Source: an uncultured Eubacteriales bacterium (GTDB lineage Bacteria > Bacillota > Clostridia > Oscillospirales > CAG-272). From it: a stretch of 32,273 nt of DNA. Positions 25,121 to 32,273 of the stretch are shown here, one piece after another (position 1 is the first letter of the stretch; each line of letters opens with the position of its first letter). Below the pieces are notes generated by a model that saw only the letters and a program-made list of their open reading frames with translations, searched no databases and was not told where the DNA came from. A program made the position numbers and the translations under genes. The DNA lies in the NCBI GenBank assembly GCA_900549725.1, contig URPL01000019.1:1-32273 (forward strand), given 5' to 3'.

Positions 25121-25150
25121 GCGGAAGCCCAAGCGGCTTCCGCTTTTTTT
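25121..25150 (+). terminator. Terminator of the solute-binding lipoprotein gene
   Basis: Perfect 9-base arms GCGGAAGCC (25121-25129) and GGCTTCCGC (25135-25143) enclose a 5-base loop, followed by seven T. It makes the upstream gene monocistronic. Confidence 0.92.
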
Positions 25151-25154
25151 GTGC

Positions 25155-25183
25155 TTGCCAAACGTGGTTCGTCGCGGTATAAT
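25155..25183 (+). promoter_or_regulatory. Sigma-A type promoter of the phosphopantetheinyl transferase gene
   Basis: TTGCCA (25155-25160) and a perfect TATAAT (25178-25183) have a 17-bp spacer. It starts 5 bp past the T run of the preceding terminator. Confidence 0.85.
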
Positions 25184-25225
25184 AGCGATAGAAATAACCG
25201 GGAGAAGGATGGCGGAGGTGTGCGA

Positions 25226-25852
25226 ATGAATATTGAGCTTTATGTTTGCCGCGGCGCGCAGCCGCCCGCCGATGCGGTGGCACTCTCCTGCTTTTCGCCG
25301 TATCGCCGTGCGCGCATCGATGCCGCAAAGACAGAGCGGGGCAGGGCGGATGCACATGCCGCTTCTCTTGCACTGCGTGCAGCGCTCCTTGCGCACGGAA
25401 TCGATGAGAGCGGCTGCTGCTATGAAATTGCAGAGGGCGGAAAGCCTCGCCTTTTGCACAGTCCGTTTCATTTTTGCCTCTCGCATACGGAGGGCGGCGC
25501 GCTGTGTGCGCTGTTTGACGCGCCGATCGGCGCCGATACGGAGGCGGTTGCGCCGCAGATGGAAAGAGATTGGGCGGCGCTTGTGCAGCGTTTTTTTACG
25601 CCGCGGGAGCAGGCGTATTTTCACTCGCGCGGGGAAAGCGCACGGGATTTTTTCATGCTATGGACAAGAAAAGAAAGCTATTTGAAATATACGGGGCAGG
25701 GAATTACCGTTCCGCTTTCTTCCTTTTGCGTTCTGGATGGCGCAGGCGGCGCCAAGGCATCGCCCTGTTATCAAACGCTTTTTGAAAAGGGGTTTGTGAT
25801 CTCCCTTTGCACCGAAAAGGCGGAGAAACATCCGAAAATCGTTTGGATCTGA
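25226..25852 (+). CDS. 4'-phosphopantetheinyl transferase superfamily protein (Sfp-like)
   Basis: The enzyme moves the 4'-phosphopantetheine arm of CoA onto a serine of carrier proteins, making active acyl or peptidyl carriers. The 208-residue length and motifs fit the Sfp/Gsp type: FCLSHTEGGALCAL (S86, H87), the magnesium-binding IGADTE (D104, E106), then E128 and WTRKESYLKYTGQGI (W146, K149, E150, K154). The start at 25226 follows GGCGGAGG; a longer frame to 25103 covers the terminator and promoter. No polyketide or peptide synthetase is in the window, so the carrier protein it serves (fatty-acid ACP or a secondary pathway) is open. Confidence 0.9.
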   Translation: MNIELYVCRGAQPPADAVALSCFSPYRRARIDAAKTERGRADAHAASLALRAALLAHGIDESGCCYEIAEGGKPRLLHSPFHFCLSHTEGGALCALFDAPIGADTEAVAPQMERDWAALVQRFFTPREQAYFHSRGESARDFFMLWTRKESYLKYTGQGITVPLSSFCVLDGAGGAKASPCYQTLFEKGFVISLCTEKAEKHPKIVWI

Positions 25853-25890
25853 GGCAAAGGGCAACACCCGGAGCGGGCAAAAACAAAAAA

Positions 25891-25933
25891 ACACAAAAAA
25901 TACGGGGTCGCACGGAAAAATGCGATCCCGTAT
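25891..25933. terminator. Bidirectional terminator between the transferase gene and pfkA
   Basis: Thirteen-base arms at 25900-25912 and 25921-25933 enclose an 8-base loop. The one imperfect position is a G-U pair on the plus strand. On the minus strand the stem is followed by T6 and another long T run, so it is the stronger end for pfkA. Confidence 0.85.
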
Positions 25934-25951
25934 TGTTTGTTTCACCGGAGT

Positions 25952-27016
25952 TTATTTTGCAAGGCGGAAGGTCAGATCATACAGCTCGCGCAGGCCTGCG
26001 AGGCGCTCTGCACAATATTTTTCCATTTCCGCGCGCCGGTCTGCCGGGATAGCTGCAAGCTGCTCCGGCGTGAGCTTGTGCTTATACATGCGGTCAAGCG
26101 TTTGCGCATAATCAATGTCGGTTGCAACGATCTTGCCGTTTTTATAGCACATAACGATGTTGCTTTCTCCCGCGAGCAGGTGGTCAACCGCAGCCGTGCC
26201 GAACTCGCTTGCAAGCAGGCGGTCGCGCAGGGTGGGGCTGCCGCCGCGCTGTACATGCGCCAGGCGGGCAAAGCGCGCCTCAACGCCGACTCTTTCGCGA
26301 ATGCGCTTTGCGAGCTGCTCGGCAAAATCTCCGTTGCCCTCGGAAACGATCACGATAAATTCTCTTTTGCCGTTTGCCTTTTCTTCCGCAATTTTCTTCA
26401 TGCAGGCTTCTTCGTCAAATTCAAATTCGCCCACGCTGACAACGGAAGCGCCGCAGGCAATCGCGCTTTGCAGCGCAAGACCGCCCGCATGGTTGCCCAT
26501 CACCTCAACAACGCTGCAGCGCGCATGTGATTCGCAGGTATCGCGCAGACGGTCGACCATTGCCAAAATGGTGTTGAGCGCCGTGTCAAAGCCGACGGTA
26601 TAATCGGTGGATGCAATATCATTGTCGATTGTGCCGGGAATGCCGACAGAGGGAATTCCGCGGTCGGAAAGGTCGGTTGCGCCGCGGAAAGTGCCGTCGC
26701 CGCCGATGGCAATGATGCCGTCGACCTTGTTCTTTTTCAGGTTGTCCATCGCCTTTTGCATGCCGGCTTCTGTCTTGAATTCGTCGCAGCGATCGGAAAA
26801 CAGAACCGTGCCGCCTCTTGTGATGATGCCGGAGACATCGCGCGCGGTGAGCAGCTTCATCTCGTTGTCGATCATGCCGCGATAGCCTTTATATATGCCC
26901 ATTACCTCAACGCCTTTGTCGATTGCCGCGCGGGTGATGGCGCGAATGGCGGCGTTCATACCGGGTGCGTCTCCGCCCGAGGTCAAAATACCGATTCTTC
27001 TGAATGATGCAGCCAT
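25952..27016 (-). CDS. pfkA: ATP-dependent 6-phosphofructokinase
   Basis: The enzyme phosphorylates fructose 6-phosphate to fructose 1,6-bisphosphate, the committed step of glycolysis. The 354-residue product shows GILTSGGDAPGMNAAIRA, the nucleotide-binding GGDGT (105-109) and PGTIDND (127-133, catalytic D131). Glycine after GGD and glycine in PGTIDND mark an ATP enzyme, where PPi enzymes have Asp and Lys. MGNHAGGLAL and HVQRGGSPT complete the pattern. It is somewhat longer than the 320-residue Bacillus type because of an extended C-terminus. GGAGGAGA precedes the ATG. It is monocistronic. Confidence 0.96.
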   Translation of the reverse strand: MAASFRRIGILTSGGDAPGMNAAIRAITRAAIDKGVEVMGIYKGYRGMIDNEMKLLTARDVSGIITRGGTVLFSDRCDEFKTEAGMQKAMDNLKKNKVDGIIAIGGDGTFRGATDLSDRGIPSVGIPGTIDNDIASTDYTVGFDTALNTILAMVDRLRDTCESHARCSVVEVMGNHAGGLALQSAIACGASVVSVGEFEFDEEACMKKIAEEKANGKREFIVIVSEGNGDFAEQLAKRIRERVGVEARFARLAHVQRGGSPTLRDRLLASEFGTAAVDHLLAGESNIVMCYKNGKIVATDIDYAQTLDRMYKHKLTPEQLAAIPADRRAEMEKYCAERLAGLRELYDLTFRLAK

Positions 27017-27034
27017 AGTTATCTCTCTCCTCCA

Positions 27035-27047
27035 AACTAATTTAGTT
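27035..27047. promoter_or_regulatory. Inverted repeat at the pfkA transcription start, possible operator
   Basis: The perfect inverted repeat AACTA-ATT-TAGTT lies just downstream of the pfkA -10 element, where transcription should start, and ends upstream of the ribosome binding site. A repressor bound here would block pfkA initiation. No known regulator was matched to it. Confidence 0.4.
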
Positions 27048-27048
27048 C

Positions 27049-27077
27049 ATTGTAACGCAATTTTTCAAAAAAATCAA
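27049..27077 (-). promoter_or_regulatory. Sigma-A type promoter of pfkA
   Basis: On the minus strand TTGATT (27072-27077) and TACAAT (27049-27054) are 17 bp apart, with an A/T-rich spacer. Confidence 0.8.
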
Positions 27078-27152
27078 GAGCATCGCAATATTTTTGTGAA
27101 ATATCTGCCGAAGCACTGCGGTTTTTCGGCGCATGCGTGCCGATTGCATCGG

Positions 27153-27181
27153 TTGACAAAAACAGGGGAAAATGATACAAT
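27153..27181 (+). promoter_or_regulatory. Sigma-A type promoter of the cysE-mscS-polA-recG operon
   Basis: A perfect TTGACA (27153-27158) is followed 17 bp later by TACAAT (27176-27181). The -10 is 34 bp from the start codon of the serine acetyltransferase. No T-box or S-box leader fits in this short leader. Confidence 0.85.
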
Positions 27182-27215
27182 AATAAGAGGACTAATTGCT
27201 TGGGGGAAACTGCGC

Positions 27216-28097
27216 ATGAAATCGATTTCGCAAACGCAAACGGCACTCGGGGACATTGCAAAGCAGCTTTGCGGCATTGTTTCGGAAACCGATCGGGAAA
27301 ACGGAGCTCTGGCGGGGCTGAACGAAGAGGTGCAAAAGCTGATCGAGGAGCTGCAGAGCGCCATGTATCCGCATATTTTTTGCCCGGGCAGCGAGTGCAT
27401 GCATCCGAGCGAGATCACCGTCTGCTATCTTCTGCAGCGGGCGCATACCCGCCTTTTGCAGATTTTGCAGCGCTTGCTCAGCCCGGAGCAGAGCGAGCGA
27501 ATCACGGAGGCTTTTTTTGCGGCGCTTCCGCAGGTGAAGAAGCTGTTGGAAACGGATATTCAGGCGGCATACGACGGCGACCCCGCAGCAAAAAACAAGG
27601 CGGAGATTGTTTTGGCGTACCCGTCCTTCCAGGCGGTGAGCATTTATCGCCTCGCCCATCTTTTATACGAAAGCGGCGTGCCGATGCTGCCGCGTATTAT
27701 GACGGAATATGCGCACCGTACAACGGCGATTGATATTCATCCGGGGGCAAAAATCGGTTCCTACTTTTTCATCGACCACGGCACGGGCGTTGTCATCGGG
27801 GAAACCACGGTAATCGGCAGCCATGTCAAGCTGTATCAGGGCGTAACGCTTGGCGCCAAAAGCTTTGATACCGATGAAAACGGCAACCCCGTCAAGGGCA
27901 TCAAGCGCCATCCGAATATCGGAGAGCGCGTGGTCGTTTATGCCGGTGCGACGATTCTCGGCGGGCAGACCTTTATCGGGGACGACTGTGTGATCGGCGG
28001 CAATGTCTGGCTGACGCATTCCGTCCCTGCGTCAACGACGGTGATTGCCGCAGCCGATACTCCGACTTATCGGATCTTTGAGGAGAGGGGAGAATAA
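27216..28097 (+). CDS. cysE: Serine O-acetyltransferase, EpsC type
   Basis: The enzyme acetylates L-serine with acetyl-CoA to O-acetylserine, the first step of cysteine synthesis. The 293-residue product starts at 27216 after GGGGGAA; an in-frame upstream extension crosses the promoter. A helical N-terminal domain (1-150) is followed by a left-handed beta-helix of hexapeptide repeats, with IDIHPGAKIGSYFFIDHGTGVVIGET, GSHVKLYQGVTLGAKSF and HPNIGERVVVYAGATILGG. The active-site histidine is in FIDHGTG and the second in KRHPNIG. The longer N-terminus fits the EpsC group (also found as srpH) of Clostridia and Bacteroidetes. No cysteine synthase gene is visible next to it. Confidence 0.94.
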   Translation: MKSISQTQTALGDIAKQLCGIVSETDRENGALAGLNEEVQKLIEELQSAMYPHIFCPGSECMHPSEITVCYLLQRAHTRLLQILQRLLSPEQSERITEAFFAALPQVKKLLETDIQAAYDGDPAAKNKAEIVLAYPSFQAVSIYRLAHLLYESGVPMLPRIMTEYAHRTTAIDIHPGAKIGSYFFIDHGTGVVIGETTVIGSHVKLYQGVTLGAKSFDTDENGNPVKGIKRHPNIGERVVVYAGATILGGQTFIGDDCVIGGNVWLTHSVPASTTVIAAADTPTYRIFEERGE

Positions 28098-28099
28098 AG

Positions 28100-28921
28100 G
28101 TGGAGCAGGTTTTTGCGACTGTCAAAACATTTTTGACAACTGCGGGGCTGCGGCTGCTGGCGGCGCTTGCCGTGCTGGTGCTCGGGCTGAAGATCGTATC
28201 GTTTTTGTGCAAGCAGATTGCCCGCGGAAAAGGGTTTGCGCGGCTGGACAAAAGCCTTCAGACCTTTTTGCTCAGTTTCACCAAAATTCTGCTCAATATT
28301 CTTGTCTTTGTCAGTGTGGCAATGATTCTCGGTGTGCCGACGACCTCTTTTGTCACCATTTTGGCATCCGCCGGCGTTGCAATCGGGCTTGCTCTGCAGG
28401 GCTCCCTTTCCAATTTTGCGGGCGGGCTGATGCTGATGTTTTTCAAGCCCTTTGCAGTAGACGATTATATCAAGGTTGGCGATACGGAGGGCACGGTGCA
28501 TGATATCACGCCGTTTTATACGGTGCTTATCTCCGTTGACCGCCGTCGCATCACTCTGCCCAACGGGCAGATCACAAACACGCCAATTATCAATTATACT
28601 GCGGAAAAGGTTCGTTGCGCTGAGATTAAAATCGGCGTGGCTTACGGCACGGATGTTGACCGGGTAAAATCCGTTTTGACGGAAATTGCTACGGCGCACC
28701 CGTTTGTGCTTTCCGACCGGCCCTTGTTTGTCCGCATGACAAATTTCGGGGACAGCTCCCTCGAATTCACAATGCGCGCCTGCACCGCAACGGAGCATTA
28801 TTGGACGGTCGTTTTTGATCTGCGGGAGCAGATTGCAAGACGTTTTGAGCAGGAAAACATCGAAATTCCGTTTCCGCAGCTCGTTGTGCATGCGGCACAG
28901 AAGGAGGACTTAGAGAAATGA
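28100..28921 (+). CDS. mscS: Small-conductance mechanosensitive channel, MscS family
   Basis: A GTG start at 28100, two bases after the preceding stop, is set by AGGAGAGGGGAG upstream. The 273-residue product has three membrane helices in the first 115 residues. The third is the pore helix with the Gly/Ala-rich ILASAGVAIGLALQGSLSNFAGGLML, the family hallmark. The beta domain follows with FAVDDYIKVGDTEGTVHDITPFYTVL, then DRRRITLPNGQI and a mixed C-terminal domain. The channel opens under membrane tension to release solutes on hypo-osmotic shock. Its stop codon overlaps the polA start in ATGA, which points to translational coupling. Confidence 0.95.
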   Translation: MEQVFATVKTFLTTAGLRLLAALAVLVLGLKIVSFLCKQIARGKGFARLDKSLQTFLLSFTKILLNILVFVSVAMILGVPTTSFVTILASAGVAIGLALQGSLSNFAGGLMLMFFKPFAVDDYIKVGDTEGTVHDITPFYTVLISVDRRRITLPNGQITNTPIINYTAEKVRCAEIKIGVAYGTDVDRVKSVLTEIATAHPFVLSDRPLFVRMTNFGDSSLEFTMRACTATEHYWTVVFDLREQIARRFEQENIEIPFPQLVVHAAQKEDLEK

Positions 28922-31437
28922 AGACGCTTCTTTGCGTGGACGGAAACAGCATTCTGAACCGGTCGTTTTACGGTATTCGCCCTCTGACCAATTCAAAAGG
29001 GCTGCACACCAATGCGATTTACGGCTTTTGCAATGTCCTGCTCGGAAAGCTGGAAAGCCTGAAGCCGGACTATGCCGTGGTTGCCTTTGACCGCAAAGAA
29101 CCGACCTTCCGCCATGAGGCATACGGCGCGTATAAGGCGGGACGCCGCCCCATGCCGGCGGAGCTTGCGGAGCAGTTTCCATTTGCAAAGCAGTGTGCCG
29201 AGGCGCTCGGCTTCACCGTCCTTGAGCTTGTCGGCTATGAGGCAGACGATATTTTGGGCAGCTGCGCCACCCTTGCCGAAAAAGCGGGGGCGCAAGCCTT
29301 TCTTTTCACGGGGGACCGCGATGCATTGCAGCTGATCGACGATACGACAACGGTGCTGCTTGCCGCGAATAAGGAAACGATTCTCTTTGACAGAGCACAT
29401 TTTACGGAGCATTATGGCATCAGACCGGAGCAGTTTGCCGATGTCAAGGCGCTCATGGGGGATAGCTCGGATAATATCCCCGGGGTTGCGGGGATCGGCG
29501 AAAAAACGGCGTTGAAGCTGATTGCGCAGTACGGGACGCTGGAGGCGCTTTACGATGCGCTGCCAAGCGCCGAAATTCCGAAGGGGCAGAAGGAGAAGCT
29601 GGAGGCGGGGCAGCAGAGCGCCTTTCAAAGCCGCTTTCTTGCAACGATTTGCCGCGAGGCGCCCCTGCTATATACTTTGCAGCAGATGGAATATACCGGA
29701 GTGCACACGGCACAGGCGCGCGCACTGTTTGAGGAGCTTGAATTCTCCGCTTTTTTGAAGCGACTCGGAAACGAAGCGGAGCAAAGCACCCCGGAGCGCC
29801 CTGAGAGCGACACGGTGATGGAGCTTTCGGAGTTTGCCGAAAAAGCCGAAACCGGGGCGGCAATTTGGATTGAAGAGAAAACGGTGTATGCCGCGGGCGC
29901 ATTTGCCCCGCAGGGCGTACTGCTCGGAACGCTGCAGCAGGCGGCGCAAACGATCGCCCGGTGCGCGGAGAAGCTTATTGTATATGATGCAAAGGCGTTT
30001 TATCATGCCATGGGGGCGTGCGGGCAGCATGTCCGTGCGGTCGGACAGGATATTCTGCTCGGCGCCTATGTGCTCGGTGCCGCGCAGGGACATTTTGAGC
30101 CGGAGCGTCTGGTGCTGCAATATTGCAAAGAATCGTTTGCCGGCGGCGGCCGCGGGCGCGCGGCGCAAATGCTTGCTGCATGGACGGAAATTGAGCGGCA
30201 GCTTTTGCAAACGCAGAGCATGCAGCTTTATCGCACGGTGGAGCTGCCCCTGGCGGCTGTGTTGTGCGATATGGAGCAGCGCGGCTTTGCCATTGATTGC
30301 CCCGGGCTTGCAAAATTCGGCGAACAGCTCGGGCAGCTTTGCGAAATGTATGCGCAGCGGATCTGGTTTTCCGCCGGGCAGACCTTTAATATCAATTCGC
30401 CGAAGCAGCTTGCCGCCGTGCTTTACGATACGCTCGGCTTGCCATGCCGCGCGAAAACAAAAACGGGCCGCTCTACCTCGGCGGAGGTGCTTGAAAGCTT
30501 GCGCCCGTATCATTCCATCATTGATGAAATATTGGAATACCGTCAGGTTTCCAAGCTGAAATCAACCTATGCGGACGGTCTTTTGAAGCTTGCGGATGCT
30601 GCAGGGCGTGTGCATTCCACCTTTCATCAGACAGTCACTGCGACGGGCCGCCTTTCTTCCTCTGACCCGAATTTGCAGAATATCCCGATCCGCACGGATC
30701 TTGGCAGAGAGCTGCGCCGCTTCTTCTTGCCAAGCGCCCCCGGGCGCGTTTTGATCGATGCCGACTATTCGCAGATCGAGCTGCGCCTGCTTGCCGCTGT
30801 TTCAAACGATAAAAACATGCTTGCGGCGTTTGCCGCGGGCGAGGATATTCACACGGCAACGGCAAGCTCCGTTTTCGGCACGCCGCCGCAGCTTGTTACA
30901 AGAGAGGAGCGCAAAAAAGCAAAAGCCGTGAATTTCGGGATCGTATACGGCATCGGTGATTATTCGCTTGCGCAGGATATCGGTGTCAGCAAAAAACAGG
31001 CGGGGGAATATATTGCCTCATATCTTGCGGGCTATCCCGGCGTCGCTTCTTATCTCAAAGAGGTGGTGGAAAACGCAAAGCGGGACGGCTATGTCACAAC
31101 AATGTTCGGCCGCCGCCGCGCTATCCCTGAGCTTTCCGCATCGAAAAAAGCGATGCAGGCGTTCGGCGCGCGCGTTGCGATGAACAGCCCGATTCAGGGC
31201 ACCGCCGCAGATATCATTAAAATGGCGATGATCGCCATTGATCGCGCCCTTTGCGAGCAGGGGCTGGATGCGGCGCTCGTTTTGCAGGTGCATGACGAGC
31301 TTTTGATCGACTGCGCAAAGGAATGCGAGGAGCAGGTCAAAGCGCTTGTTAAGGAAAAAATGGAGCATGTGGTTTCATTGCCGGTGGCACTCACGGTGGA
31401 TGTGGAAGCGGGCGAAAACTGGTTTGAGGGGCACTGA
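28918..31437 (+). CDS. polA: DNA polymerase I
   Basis: The 839-residue enzyme fills gaps and removes RNA primers in replication and repair. The N-terminal 5'-3' nuclease domain (1-290) has LLCVDGNSILNRSFYG, YEADDILG, FTGDRDALQL and LMGDSSDNIPGVAGIGEKTA. The middle domain (about 300-450) is reduced: the DxE motif and the Tyr-xxx-Asp motif of 3'-5' proofreading are not found, so proofreading is probably lost, as in Bacillus and Taq enzymes. The polymerase domain has motif A DYSQIELR (D616), motif B R665-K669-F673 with NFGIVYG, and motif C VHDELL (D793). Phe at the position of E. coli F762 is the normal state. Its start overlaps the mscS stop. Confidence 0.97.
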   Translation: MKTLLCVDGNSILNRSFYGIRPLTNSKGLHTNAIYGFCNVLLGKLESLKPDYAVVAFDRKEPTFRHEAYGAYKAGRRPMPAELAEQFPFAKQCAEALGFTVLELVGYEADDILGSCATLAEKAGAQAFLFTGDRDALQLIDDTTTVLLAANKETILFDRAHFTEHYGIRPEQFADVKALMGDSSDNIPGVAGIGEKTALKLIAQYGTLEALYDALPSAEIPKGQKEKLEAGQQSAFQSRFLATICREAPLLYTLQQMEYTGVHTAQARALFEELEFSAFLKRLGNEAEQSTPERPESDTVMELSEFAEKAETGAAIWIEEKTVYAAGAFAPQGVLLGTLQQAAQTIARCAEKLIVYDAKAFYHAMGACGQHVRAVGQDILLGAYVLGAAQGHFEPERLVLQYCKESFAGGGRGRAAQMLAAWTEIERQLLQTQSMQLYRTVELPLAAVLCDMEQRGFAIDCPGLAKFGEQLGQLCEMYAQRIWFSAGQTFNINSPKQLAAVLYDTLGLPCRAKTKTGRSTSAEVLESLRPYHSIIDEILEYRQVSKLKSTYADGLLKLADAAGRVHSTFHQTVTATGRLSSSDPNLQNIPIRTDLGRELRRFFLPSAPGRVLIDADYSQIELRLLAAVSNDKNMLAAFAAGEDIHTATASSVFGTPPQLVTREERKKAKAVNFGIVYGIGDYSLAQDIGVSKKQAGEYIASYLAGYPGVASYLKEVVENAKRDGYVTTMFGRRRAIPELSASKKAMQAFGARVAMNSPIQGTAADIIKMAMIAIDRALCEQGLDAALVLQVHDELLIDCAKECEEQVKALVKEKMEHVVSLPVALTVDVEAGENWFEGH

Positions 31438-31466
31438 GCCGTTCTTTTGAAAAAAGGGGGAGTGGC

Positions 31467-32273
31467 ATGGCAGACATTTTGCCGGATGCGCCGTTGACGG
31501 CGCTGAAAGGAATTTCCGCTGCGCGCGCGGAAGCGTTTGCGGCGCTCGGTATTTGTACGGTCGGACAGCTTCCGTTGCTTTATCCCCGCGCATATGAGCT
31601 GCGAGGACGGGTTATTCCGCTTGCGCAGGGAGAGCTTTGCCAAACCACCGCGCATATTGTGCGCATTTCGGAAGAGCCGCGGCTGCAGATGTACGGAAAA
31701 AAGAGCCGCGTGTTTTGCAAAATCAGTGATGACAGCGCTGAAGCTGCCATTTGCTTTTTCAATATGCCCTATCGCAAAAAGCAGATCAGGGCGGGGGCGC
31801 AATACCGCATATACGGGCGTCTTTCGCTGCTGCGGGGGGTCCCGACCTTTGTCAATCCGAGCATGGAAGAATATTCGCCGGGGCAGAGCCTTGAGGCGGT
31901 CGTTCCCGTATATCCGACGCGCGCGCCGCTTTCGCAGGGCATTATCCGGGGCGCCATGGCAAAGGCGCTTGCCGTTGTTTTGACGGCGCAAAGAGAGCAG
32001 ACGGATTCCATTCCGCTTGCACTTCGGGAGAGGTACGACCTGGCATCGCGCTCGTTTGCGCTGTATCATATGCATTTTCCCGCCGATGAGGCAGAGCTTG
32101 CAGCCGCGCGCCGCCGCATTGTGTTCGAGGAGCTTTTTTGCTACGGGCTGCGCATGTGCCTGAACCGCACCCGGCGCACGGCAATGCGCGGCATCATTTT
32201 TGAAAATACGGATCTTGCGCCGTTTCTCGGGGTGCTGCCGTTTTCCCCCACGGGGGCGCAGCGGCGGGCGCTT
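31467..32273 (+). CDS. recG: ATP-dependent DNA helicase RecG, N-terminal part (cut by window end)
   Basis: The first 269 residues of a RecG-like protein, open at the window edge. RecG remodels stalled forks and Holliday junctions. LTALKGISAARAEAFAALGICTVGQLPLLYPRAYE is the typical start, followed by an OB-fold wedge domain with VFCKISDDSAEAAICFFNMPYRKKQI and YRIYGRLSLLRGVPTFVNPSME, then VPVYPT and the RRRIVFEELF linker that leads to the helicase domains outside the window. AAAGGGGGAG precedes the ATG, 29 bp after polA. It probably shares the cysE promoter. Confidence 0.93.
   Translation, partial: MADILPDAPLTALKGISAARAEAFAALGICTVGQLPLLYPRAYELRGRVIPLAQGELCQTTAHIVRISEEPRLQMYGKKSRVFCKISDDSAEAAICFFNMPYRKKQIRAGAQYRIYGRLSLLRGVPTFVNPSMEEYSPGQSLEAVVPVYPTRAPLSQGIIRGAMAKALAVVLTAQREQTDSIPLALRERYDLASRSFALYHMHFPADEAELAAARRRIVFEELFCYGLRMCLNRTRRTAMRGIIFENTDLAPFLGVLPFSPTGAQRRAL

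Noticed and set aside
23381..25624. 747-codon minus-strand open frame opposite the solute-binding protein gene
   Set aside because: It runs antisense through the promoter, lipoprotein, terminator and transferase gene; no domain is seen. It reflects codon bias of the real gene.
1..32273. CRISPR arrays, insertion sequences, phage genes, toxin-antitoxin pairs, tRNA or rRNA genes, riboswitches
   Set aside because: Intergenic regions were read on both strands; they contain promoters, terminators and the DnaA-box array only, with no repeat-spacer pattern, transposase, cloverleaf or recognised aptamer.

Overview
The window looks like a piece of a moderately GC-rich, anaerobic, spore-lineage Clostridia chromosome, most likely Oscillospirales/Ruminococcaceae-like. 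The evidence is a single-chain pyruvate:ferredoxin oxidoreductase, the sporulation protein GerW with its DUF2953 partner, ScpA/ScpB, EpsC-type serine acetyltransferase, the lon-engB gene pair, Firmicute-type ribosome binding sites (AAAGGAG) and sigma-A promoters with 17-bp spacers. This placement is inference from gene families; no rRNA or tRNA gene is present to fix it. No insertion sequence, prophage, CRISPR array or recognisable defence island was found; nearly every gene is a core or housekeeping type.

Layout. 1-478 is non-coding and holds a dense, symmetric set of DnaA boxes flanking an AT-rich block, which looks like a replication origin or a DnaA-binding locus. 479-5876 has yifB (-) divergent from nifJ/PFOR (+). 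5965-10617 carries single genes in alternating orientation: an acetyl-esterase-like hydrolase (-), nicotinate phosphoribosyltransferase (+), a BspA-type leucine-rich-repeat lipoprotein (-) and a YdcF-family membrane protein (+), separated by back-to-back promoters or shared bidirectional terminators.

10614-23274 is one unbroken minus-strand run of 13 genes, with gaps of 14-82 bp. In transcription order these are lon, engB, a site-2-type metalloprotease, scpA, scpB, DUF2953, gerW, a D,D-carboxypeptidase (frameshifted here), an RsuA/RluB pseudouridine synthase, a small unknown protein, glpK, a monoacylglycerol-lipase-like hydrolase and lgt. It joins proteolysis and ribosome assembly, chromosome condensation, spore and cell-wall functions and a glycerol/lipid module. 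Parts of it (lon-engB; scpA-scpB-dac-rluB) match gene orders known from Bacillus.

23594-25852 holds a strongly promoted orphan solute-binding lipoprotein and a 4'-phosphopantetheinyl transferase (+). pfkA (-) follows, then divergent from it a four-gene operon (+): serine acetyltransferase, MscS channel, DNA polymerase I and the start of RecG, which runs off the window end.

Main points for a second look are the origin-like DnaA-box array at 60-400, a one-base frameshift in a run of seven A in the carboxypeptidase gene, the glpK-lipase-lgt grouping, and the orphan binding protein. I did not see a clearly novel multi-gene system.
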